DNA of 64,000 bases from Planococcus citri (lineage: Eukaryota > Arthropoda > Insecta > Hemiptera > Pseudococcidae): assembly GCF_950023065.1 (NCBI RefSeq), contig NC_088677.1, positions 56,135,469 to 56,199,468 on the forward strand, read 5' to 3'. Positions within the stretch are counted from its first letter, which is position 1. Every line of letters starts with the position of its first letter. A program made the translations under genes and the position numbers. Positions 33,401 through 43,542 of the stretch are shown here, one piece after another. Below the pieces are notes generated by a model. That model saw only the letters and a list, made by a program, of their open reading frames with translations, ran no database searches and had not been told where the DNA came from.

Positions 33401-36132
33401 AATATAGAGCTATGATGAAAATTTGGCCAGGCAAAGTGCGGCGCAACGCGACGATGATAACGTTATTTAAAAAGGCGGCTAAACTTTTTGTGCGAGTCGT
33501 TGTGTATTGTTAAGCATTGTGAAACGAGATTTTTATTATAATTTATGCTCGTGTTCCCCTTTTTTTTTGCCTGGCTTTTTTCTGCGCTAGATGCTGGCTC
33601 GTTTTTATCGTACAAATTATATTTAACGACATTGCCGGTACTCGTAAGAAAGTGAATAATGTTTGGTGAAAAAAATGTCATCTCCTGTTTGTAATGCAAG
33701 TTGGTGGGAGGATTTGTGTGCTTGTTCCTTGCGAGAGGTTGGTGATATTCGTCGAATATGGATTGGTGGAATGAAAATTTGGAAGGAATGTTTATTAAGA
33801 AAAAAGTTTTTAAGGTAAAGGTAGGAAGTTTGTTACGATCGTGGAATGAAGGAGAACTGGAATAGGTATGAGAAACGAACGTATATTGATGCACAAAGCG
33901 GAACTGTCTTATAATCTATCTTAGCAGTCTATATGCAAAATTTTGGGAGAAAAAGTGATTATAGGTGACAATTGAGAGAATACATAAACATAGTCGTTAA
34001 GAAAAATGATGAGATGAAAACAACAAAAAATTTCCACAGGTAACTTAATTAAAATACAGGTGATAAGATATAAGTAGGCGATATATACGAATAATAGGTA
34101 GGTCAATTACGTAGATATAGGAGTAGGCTGTAAATGTTGAGTTGAGTTGAATTGATTTCAACACAAATTTCTTACCAAGCATCGGTTGCAGGTTGCTTTC
34201 CACTAGCTTTGAAAACGAGAGTGGTACGAGGTATGTTGAAGCTACGAAAAGTATTGCTGGTGGTACCCTTCCTCATCACAATACTTCGCTCTGAAATACT
34301 TATCTGTACATACCTACCGTTTTCACATGCATAAAAAATTAGAGCACCTCCCTCTTCTGGTGTAGCTCATTAGAAAGAAATCATCACATTTTAGCACTAG
34401 TTCAACTTTACCAACCACTGGCACAGTATTCACGTAGCTTTGCAAAAGCAGAGGTAATACACAGTTCTCTCTCATGCACCACAAATCTTGAGATTTAAAT
34501 CAGCTCCCGAAGCAAGTTCTTCTTAACACTCCATTTAATGCGACGATTCTCGATCTCGTCCTCGCAATATAACACTTCTCTCGCTCCCTGCCATCTCTTT
34601 TGAGCCGAGCCGAGTAACAGAGCTGCGTACACCAACGCTATAATATTTCCCTTCTCGTCACGTTGCTCGTCCTATCTCGCCGAACGAACTCCGGCTATAT
34701 TTCCAAATGACGTTAGATATAAGCTTTTAAATGACCATTATCGTCGAATAACGTTCGTTTTCAACGAGGTTTTTCATGCAAATTCAAACTAATAGTCGAC
34801 CGAGCGTGTAATTAACATCGAAAACCAGAACAGATAATGTCTTCATTGTTCGCCCAGGACATATCCCACGTATATTATTACAAACGCGAATTTCTCGCAT
34901 TTTCGTTCGATTTTCCCCTCTCTCTGGAGAGGTGAAATGAACTGCCTACCTCGGATTTATGGCTTGTTTTTTTCCCTCTGATGCCTCTTTTTTTTCTCGC
35001 CCTAGTACTCTTCGCGTTGTAAATGGGCGATTTCGGTGTTCTCTCTCTGGAAGAAGATACATTTCAACATTTGCTTTTTCGGTTTACTAAAAGCTGTTTT
35101 GCGAGCACCTCCTCTATTTTCAGGCACGACCTTAGGTAGGGTTTGTAGCGAGCAATAAATTGAAACATTCTTTCGTCATACTGTCTGTGCTGGGTGCTGC
35201 AGTGTAGCTTACGTAAGCATAAGCGACACACCGCAATACCTAAATTCACGCTAAGAAACTCCACAAAACCGCTACTATACCGCCACTTGCTCTTTTTCCT
35301 CGGTATGCTGCTGCGTTCAGTTGCATGATATAACTACTGTGTGTAGTATATACTGCGTCCCAACTCTCGACACTCAAACGACAACGTACGCCGCCTTAAG
35401 TGATAAATGATTTAATAATACCCGTCGGATTTTGCACCATTCGCGAAACAAAATTTCAAAACGCGAGAATTGATACGTATATGGGCGCTATACAGTCATA
35501 TAAGCGCCAAAATGTACGTATTTGTGTATATCATAGTACATACATACATATAGCGTAGACCTACAGCGACTTAACAGAATGTAGAGTGAAAAGAGAAACG
35601 TTAAAGCTGCCGCCACGGCGAGAAAAGCATAAATTCTCCGGCAAGAATCAGCACCAGTCGACGTCCTCGGTCGTATTCACTGCTGCCTCACTAGCATACT
35701 GTGCTGTGATACTTAATACATGTACACAAACACATGTACACGTCGACGCGACGCATACTAATACATATTCTCATATTCGACTATACGTACATACAACAAA
35801 ATAGCTAGGGTACGCAAATGGCAGACCAAATAAAGGGCGTAAAGCATACGGTTTAACACATTAGCTAGCTGGGCGAGTGTATACAGCTGCCTTTGACACC
35901 AACTTTCGTCGTATTCTATGCTATACGGTCACAGATGGAACTGTAAATTTTCCTCCTCGTTCCATTCCCTCTCTTGGCATACTTTTGTAGTCTTTCTATC
36001 GTTGTGACGGTATAATACGACTACATGATATGTATATCATTCCCTATATGTAGATAGAAAAAGACATTTTATGACGATTTTCCGCCATCGTTGTCTCAAA
36101 ATTTGAACCCGCCACCTAGAATTGATCATCCT
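30443..36132. other. Long gene-free stretch
   Basis: No recognisable gene, RNA or complete element was found. 32.0-32.7 kb is less AT-rich with CpGs and short plus-strand frames without motifs. 33.29-33.31 kb has a poly-T tract. 34.5-35.9 kb contains CATACATACATATA-like tracts. This could be intron or intergenic DNA of a larger host gene. Confidence 0.35.
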
Positions 36133-36378
36133 GGTCTTTAATTGGCCTGCTCAGTTATCGCTGTATACCACCAAGTGGTGCTTCCTTGTTGACAATTTAT
36201 TAGAGTTTATTGCATTCCAGATGCAGGAGGCCATTTCAGTGCCGCCTCGTCCACTCACTCTCTCGTGCCACACACACATAATCGAATAGTGTCTCAATTT
36301 CTCGCCATTTTTCTGCTGTGGTGACTGGTAAAAAACTAGTTGTTGTGGGTTTTCGTTTTCCTTTCTTCGATAGATCAT
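36133..36378 (-). pseudogene. DUF7869-like transposon protein fragment with in-frame stop
   Basis: The minus strand reads MCVWHERVSGRGGTEMASCI, then HHLVVYSDN, a TGA stop, then AGQLKTRMI. This corresponds to the conserved VWHEG...RGANEIASC...H.V.YSD.C.GQNKN block of an insect and cnidarian transposon-associated protein. The stop replaces the Cys of SDxCxGQN. It is a decayed fragment with no flanking exons recognised. Confidence 0.5.
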
Positions 36379-37689
36379 CTCCTCTTCCCAAACTTTTCAA
36401 AACATCTTCGAGAGTCTTTTGCTCATTGTCAGTATTAGAGGAATTAACCTGTAGTAAGGATAATGACCTATGTATGCCTAAAATGTGATAAAAAGGGTGG
36501 GATTTGAAATTGAATGATTGTAGCTAAGCCAATTTCAGCCCGTACTGTTAATGGTTGGAACAACCTGAGAATAAAAAAAAAAAATGGGCCAACTGATCAA
36601 TATTATTTATAACTTATAAGAAAAGTAGCCCATATAAATTTATGAAAAAAGTAGGCACCATGGTACCTACTTCTCACAGTTGGTAATTTTAGACTTACTT
36701 GATCTCTTCACTTCGATCTATTGGAGTGCCACGTATTGGTGTGCTTGTTGCTTGAAGATTTAGAATCTGTTCGCAGTGTTCTCAAAATTAATAAATTAAG
36801 TAGGTAAAAGTTGATCATTGTACAGTGGTGATTTTTTTTGCAGAAAATTCCCTTGTACCAACTAACTAGGTAGGTCGAACGCTCTTGAGGCTCTATTACT
36901 TCCGAAGTATTTAAAGGCGAGGAGTTGGATTCCAAGTTCGATAAAATCTGTAATAAAAGCGAACAATAAAGCACATATTTAGGTAGGTAGGTAGTAAAGT
37001 AGGTAGGTATGTGTAAAATATAAATTCGTACTTCAATTACGAAGACAAATTTTCTCTACAAAAATCATCTCGACAAAGAAGACGAATTAAACAAAAAAGA
37101 TGAATACCTGCGTTGATTTTTAAAAAAAAAATGACCTATTACTGTGACATTTTGTTTAATCGAGTAATTAGCTGTTTATTGGACGATTGCCCAATTCAAA
37201 GACGATGCTGCGGAGCGTCATGTGGCAGAATGCGTACCTTTGTGTCTTGCCTTGCACAAAAGACCACGATGATTATCTCCGCATTATTGAAACGAATAAG
37301 CTATTATTTAGATATGAATAACGTTAAAAGTTCCGCTCGCCTCGAGTGCTCGTTTTCAGCGACCCTCCTCACGTTCAATTAATTGTCATTATCGGTAGGT
37401 ACCATTGCGGGTATCGCCAAGTTGAGCGCAGATATTGTTGAACACTTTCCAAGTTATTCGTAAGTTTTCTTATTCGAATTGGTTCAAGTTTCATTATCGT
37501 CGAAAGTTATTTAGCTAGGTAGTAGGTAGTAGGTACCTCTACTCTTTTACAATGCGATCAAAATTTAATTGTTTGAATGCAGTTTTCTCAAGTTGGTCTT
37601 TGTGCGAGGTGGTAGAGGTAAGTCTGGTGTAAATTATGTGTTTGCACTTAGCAACTTTCTAAGGATTAAGTATTCATTGTAGTTTTTGT
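36379..37689. other. Gene-free stretch with a GGTA microsatellite
   Basis: The 36981-37010 segment is an AGGTAGGTAGGTAG repeat. The remainder has short frames only. Confidence 0.45.
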
Positions 37690-38912
37690 TTGGGCCGAAG
37701 CTCAGATTGATCAAGTATAACTTTTCAACGAATCGCGCCAGCAATCGTACTGACTGGCCCAGCGCAGTCAATCGGCGCTCGTTGATCGTCTTATAGAGCA
37801 TGCTCTTCTTCCTAGTATTCGCCGGTGAATCTCGTGATGGACCCGCTGCGACTTCGGGGTTCTCGCCAGGATAGCGCCTGGTTGATTCTCTGGATAAAGG
37901 CGTATCGAAATAAAAGCGCTGAGCGTTGAGACAAGGGAAGCAAATAAAACATTACTTACTCAGATTGTTTGGTGCATCGGAAAATATTTGAATTTTATTT
38001 TGAAATAGCTGCAAATCAATGTACAGGTTGTTTCAAAGATTGTTTACGATGATACCATGAGGACGTTGAGGTATAAACGTCCCTACTCGTGACTTGTGAG
38101 AACATCTTTTAGACATGCTGTCGGGAAGACTTGGCGAGTTGAATTGTACCCGATCACAATAGGAGAACCAATCAGAACTCAACTGAAAGTCAGTCAATTT
38201 GGTTGCTTCTTCTGTTGATCAATTCTTATTTATTATTCGTTCATCTCGTGCCAAGTTCTCGACAGATGTGTAAGATGTTCTCACTTTTTTGGTCACTTCA
38301 AGAAGCCTGTAGGCATCGAAGGCCTCAGGAATGGCCTTCAAATCGTCGATATAAATGGTTTCAAGCGCCGCAGGGTTGTTATACGCGTCAAGTTGACACT
38401 CAAAAGCCCCAGCGATTGCCTACCGCTGAAATCTCTTTTTGGTGTAACTTTTGTAGATATCTCAACATATTATATTAATATTTTTTGTATCTTCCTTTAT
38501 GTCAGTGTAATTAGTGTCTCATGAGGAAAGATTTCAACTTTGTTCTTTAGAAATTAAAGAACAAATTTCTTTGAAATTGACGTTGCTTAAACTTTTTCGA
38601 GTGCGACGTGATTTAAATTCTTCTGCAGTGTCGTCCTTAGACCGCATGAAGTCGACAGCGAAATGGTAATAGTCACAGTTCCACACCAAGTTCCTCCATT
38701 TGTTGAACTTGGGTCATGGACGCTTTGGTGAGCAAAGCGTGGCGGAGGCTTTTGCCATTAAACTTCGAACTGTAGACAATGATTGTTTGATGAACGGTTC
38801 AAGCGCTGAGGTGTCGAAGGTGATCACAGATGTTGGTGGAGCAGAAGGTGGATCTCCTAAAATGCCCTCACTGGGGCGTAGCTCGAACGGCGTTCGTTCC
38901 ATTGCCGATTTT
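37690..38912 (-). pseudogene. Degenerate gag-like open blocks
   Basis: Several minus-strand blocks, in order from high coordinate: 38714-38902 (ATG start, Pro/Ser-rich, LEPFIKQSLSTVRSLMAKA); 38560-38712 in another frame (NKWRNLVWNCDYYHFAVDF); 38220-38400 (LETIYIDDLKAIPEAFDAYR); and 37690-37920 (KTINERRLTALGQSVRLLAR). The last resembles the opening of Bel/Pao-type gag proteins. Short intron-like gaps (GTAAGT at about 37965, CTCAG at about 37925) are visible, but frames do not all join. It is most likely a decayed retroelement or an unrecognised multi-exon gene. Confidence 0.3.
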
Positions 38913-39077
38913 TAATTTCTTGATAAACTTTCAAACATACTTTTTAAATTTTATGAATATGGGAATTAATCAATATAAAATAATTAATTTCCATGTCTAA
39001 GTTTCTTCGTCGATTGAGACTGTGTACATAATTTGTCATCTTAATCATAAAAGTACCCTTATTTGTGGCCATTTTTT

Positions 39078-39181
39078 TCAATTAAAAATTTGAAAATAAG
39101 GAAGAACATGGTCGAAATGTAAGTAGGTATCTATATTTAGAATTTCTTGATGAACCTTGAAAATCAACGCAGCTGAAGTAT
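39078..39181 (-). other. Candidate last exon after the mini-exon array
   Basis: On the minus strand an acceptor-like ATTATAG precedes 39181. In one phase the sequence is open (TSAALIFKVHQEILNIDTYL and on) to a TGA at 39078. The phase that would follow from including all array units gives an early stop instead, so its use depends on which units are spliced in. Confidence 0.25.
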
Positions 39182-39255
39182 CTATAATTAAACTAAATTC
39201 ACATATATTCTACAAAATTTTAAATAAATTGAAACTCACAGTATTGAAAACTTAC

Positions 39256-40851
39256 AGTATTGTAAATATCTTGGACATTGACGTCCTCCGCCATCTCTGG
39301 TCAGTCGACTTCAATCTGTTGAAAAATAATATACTTACATATATTCTACAAAATTTTAAATAAATTAAAACTTACAGTATTGTAAATATCTTGGACATTG
39401 ACGTCCTCCACCATCTCTGGACAGTTGACTTCAATCTGTTGAAAAATAATATGCCTACATATATTCTACAAAATTTTAAATAAATTGAAACTCACGGTAT
39501 TGAAAACTTACAGTATTGTAAATATCTTGGACATTGACGTCCTCCGCCATCTCTGGTCAGTCGACTTCAATCTGTTGAAAAATAATATACTTACATATAT
39601 TCTACAAAATTTTAAATAAATTAAAACTTACAGTATTGTAAATATCTTGGACACTGACGTCCTCCACCATCTCTGGTGGACATTGACGTCCTCCACCATC
39701 TCTGGTCAGTCGACTTCAATCTGTTGAAAAATAATATACATAATATATTCTACAAAATTTTAAATAAATTGAAACTCACAGTATTGTAAATATCTTGAAC
39801 ATTGACGTCCTCCACCATCTCTGGTCTGTCGACTTCAATCTGTTGAAAAATAATATACATATATTCTACAAAATTTTAAATAAATTGAAACTCACAGTAT
39901 TGTAAATATCATGGACATTGACGTCCTCCGCCATCTCTGGTCAGTCGACTTCAATCTGTTGAAAAATAATATACTTACATATATTCTACAAAATTTTAAA
40001 TAAATTAAAACTTACAGTATTGTAAATATCTTGGACACTGACGTCCTCCACCATCTCTGGTGGACATTGACGTCCTCCACCATCTCTGGACAGTTGACTT
40101 CAATCTGTTGAAAAATAATATACATAATATATTCTACAAAATTTTAAATAAATTGAAACTCACAGTATTGTAAATATCTTGAACATTGACGTCCTCCACC
40201 ATCTCTGGTCTGTCGACTTCAATCTGTTGAAAAATAATATACATATATTCTACAAAATTTTAAATAAATTGAAAACTTACAGTATTGTAAATATCTTGGA
40301 CATTGACGTCCTCCGCCATCTCTGGTCAGTCGACTTCAATCTGTTGAAAAATAATATACTTACATATATTCTACAAAATTTTAAATAAATTAAAACTTAC
40401 AGTATTGTAAATATCTTGGACACTGACGTCCTCCACCATCTCTGGTGGACATTGACGTCCTCCACCATCTCTGGACAGTTGACTTCAATCTGTTGAAAAA
40501 TAATATATGTTCTACAAAATTTTAAATAAATTAAAACTTACAGTATTGTAAATATATTGGACTTTGACGTCCTCCACCATCTCTGGTCAGTCGACTTCAA
40601 TCTGTTGAAAAATAATATACATAATATATTCTACAAAATTTTAAATAAATTGAAACTCACAGTATTGTAAATATCTTGAACATTGACGTCCTCCACCATC
40701 TCTGGTCTGTCGACTTCAATCTGTTGAAAAATAATATACATATATTCTACAAAATTTTAAATAAATTGAAACTCACAGTATTGTAAATATCTTGGACATT
40801 GACGTCCTCCGCCATCTCTGGATAGTTGACTTCAATTTGTAGAGAAGTATT
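39256..40851 (-). repeat. Tandem array of 13 mini-exon-like units with splice sites
   Basis: On the minus strand each unit has an acceptor (TATTTTTCAACAG), a block of 60 nt (89 nt in three), and a GTAAGT or GTGAGT donor. Blocks: 40777-40851 (75 nt), 40661-40720, 40542-40601, 40401-40489 (89), 40281-40340, 40164-40223, 40016-40104 (89), 39896-39955, 39780-39839, 39632-39720 (89), 39512-39571, 39376-39435, 39256-39315. Introns are 52-76 nt. The 60-nt length keeps phase. In frame 1, seven units are open and read IEV(D/N).PEM(V/A)EDVN or close to it, ending DIYNT; the other six have TGA from GACTGACC. Frame 2 is open in all 60-nt units. The 89-nt units contain a 29-bp internal duplication that shifts frame. 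No frame stays open through all 13, so the array is alternatively spliced, non-coding or decaying. Confidence 0.85.
40777..40851 (-). other. First exon-like unit of the array, with its own acceptor
   Basis: This unit differs from the rest. It follows a separate acceptor (TTTTTTTTCAG) and extends 15 nt further upstream, beginning AAT ACT TCT CTA CAA and then joining the shared unit sequence (75 nt, 25 codons, open). Its donor is GTGAGT. The unique 5' part suggests it is the parental exon from which the array grew. No upstream coding exon was fixed. A 66-nt block at about 41577-41642 (CTGCAG acceptor, AATACT|GTGAGT donor, open in frame 2) is a candidate. Confidence 0.45.
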
Positions 40852-43542
40852 CTGAAAAAAAATCAAATAAAATCAGGTAAGTAAATAAATAAAATTACAA
40901 TGAATAAAAAGTAGGCCAAAAAAATTGAATTACGAGAATTACGACTTTAGAAAATGTACACAGGGGAAAATACGTTCAAAAAAATTATAAAAACGCGAAT
41001 TACAACATTAAAAAAATGAAAACGCCCCCGAAAATCGAATGAAATGTAGGTATATTAAAAATAACGCGAATTACGACAGGAAAAAATATGTTTCAAAGAG
41101 ATTCAACTGTGTGAAATTGCTAGAAAAAACAAGCAAAAAACGAGTAAAATGTTAAAAAATACCTGAGCAAGGGTATAAAAGTAAATGCAAAAAAATTAAA
41201 ATGTATTGAAAATGAATATATTTATGGTATGTGGAGAAGAGTGAAAAACGTGTTAAAATTACGCACTGATGTTGATAACATATGACCATTGATAATTTCG
41301 ATTATGCCCATCAGTGATAAAAAAAATTAAAAATGAATGATAATTGAAACAGTCATTTTCCTTACAGAAAGTCCTGAAAGATTCATTTTTGAAGTAGCTA
41401 CTCGGATCGTTTATTTTTCGGCCATTTGTTTTCTTAAACTGCAGGTAAAAACCGAATATTCGATCTTGTGATTGTTTCTCTCAGACAGCTTACAAGGGGC
41501 CCTCGATAGAGTTCTAAGCTAGGGTATAAGTTGCTCCTTATGCTCCTGACTTAGAACCCTCCATAAATACCTACTCACAGTATTTTTAAAAACATCATTC
41601 GAGTACTTGTACTCGAACTGTTGCTGTTGTTGAAGATCTCATATCTGCAGAAAAACTTACGATTTTCCTCGCTCTGTTTAGATCCGGGTTCGCGTTAATA
41701 ATGTACGCTTTGGTGCTCGGTAATTAACGTCGAGGCTTGGGCGGAAATAAATCTTGATTATTTCGTTAATTTACGTGTAAGTTTTTACATAGAAGTGCCT
41801 AGCTCGGTGGTAGGGTGCAGAGAAGGGCGATAAAAGTTGACCTTATGCAAGGGTTAGGTTAGCTTGTAACGTACGTAATTTTCTTTTTGAAAAGTACCAC
41901 ATCACGTCGCCTCGTACTTTTTACGCATATGGGTCTGCGTGAGGTAGTTGAAAAATGAGCTGTAGGAAGAGACGGAATGATACATCTTTTGGGTATTTAA
42001 GGGTACAAATTGGAGTTTTTTTTTGGGGAGGGGATAGATGAGCTATGTGGGCTGGTGGAATTGTTGCTGGAACGACTTAGATTTCAACAGGGTTTTTGAC
42101 TCTAATGTAATTTCAAAACGTAACAAGATTCAGGCTACTGGGTGTTTTCGAACAACATTACATACGAGTGTGTATAATTGTGTTTTCAGCAGTTCCATGT
42201 TGTACTGGTACAATGCCGGTTGAATTTTACGGCCATTTATGCAGCGAGTTTTCAAAGTTCTGTGTACGAGAAACAGAGAGAAAGTAGTGGAATTTGGAAG
42301 AGCGTTGGTGTATTGTACGCGTTATAATATCTGTAATGTAGTATCGTGTTTCATTTAAACCTATCCCCGAAATACGAGAATACAGCTCAGAGAGAATTCA
42401 ATTTCCCACGCCATGTTATTCGAACGCGAACACTACGCGTAATTTTTAGTCGGCGCGACGCGACGCGAAGCGATTTACCATCGCGTCGTGTTGTGTGTAT
42501 TTGGAAAATTGATAGAAATTACAGTTCAGCAGGCGATATTGCGAATTTGAACGCAGCTGGGAAGGCGGGTACAGTGCGGAGGCTCCGTTAAGAAAATCTT
42601 ATTACGTACAGTTTAGTGAACAGGATTAATTTAGGAGTATTATAGTTTCTGCGATGCTCCCTACGTCCTTCTGTTTCGCATTTTGGTGGTAATGGCGCTG
42701 AAGGGGTGGTATCCTTCTAATTTAGGTGCCTTTTTCGCGGCATTGCATCGATTCAACGCAACGCCGCCTTATAGTTTGAGAGAGTAAAGATGTGGTGCTG
42801 GAGAAAGTCGAGTGAATTCTGGTGTAAGCTAAATGGAAGTAGGTGTAAAGTGATGTCTGGGTTTGAAGATTTTATACAAGAGTGCTGGCAAATTGGTGTT
42901 GCTAGAGTTGACACGAACTTCAAAGTTGTGTATGCTTAATTGAGTATTGAATTTGAGTTCTTCAGTTTTGATAATGAGATGTGAGGGCGATTCAGAAAAC
43001 GGACCTCCCGTCCGAAAACCCGTTTTAAGGAGCATAGGATTTACTTACCTGAAAATCCACGCGAATGACTATTTCAAAATTATCAGAAAAAAATCAAATG
43101 AAAATTTCAAACGCTTTGATTGGTGTTGGGGTTCACACCTTGGACCAACCCGTAAATAATGGCGCGGCCTCTCAAACATGCAACCAAGTGTTGGAAACTT
43201 GGACTACTTGTGTCGTTTAAATCTACTTGAGAGTTTTCCCATATTACTTACTAGGCATACTATTTATAATCTGTTTTTCGGATCAATTTTGTGAAAAAAA
43301 CGCTCTGCTGCACCCTGCTCATTCGTCTTCTGATCTCATTTTATGAAGGCAAAACAACCAATGTTTTCATCCAAAAATGGAGCATTGGTCCCCATATTTT
43401 ATCTCAATTTTTGTCGAAGTTTGTCCCTCAAAAAGGGGTGTGATGTTCATCCGAAGTACGCTTTCACTCACTCATTACATCGAATGAAACCATATCTTAC
43501 AGTTCCAAAATTGACCCAATTGGATTATTTGCTTTGTCGGAT
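40852..43542. other. Stretch without a recognised gene
   Basis: AT-rich to about 41.4 kb, probably intronic to the array gene if that is real. 41.5-42.8 kb is less AT-rich with CpGs (for example 42420-42490 CGCGACGCGACGCGAAGCG), which could be a promoter region. Short frames lack motifs. Confidence 0.35.

Noticed and set aside
33463..33894. Minus-strand 143-codon frame
   Set aside because: Long by chance in low-G/C sequence; Asn/Lys/Ser-rich and without domains or conserved motifs.
39157..40388. Plus-strand frames in the 39-40 kb array (repeating VDFNLLKNN-like sequence)
   Set aside because: They come from reading the repeat on the wrong strand; splice signals and the most open frames are on the minus strand.
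39256..40851. CRISPR-like array
   Set aside because: Regular spacing suggested it, but units are tandem duplicates with no unique spacers, and the genome is eukaryotic.
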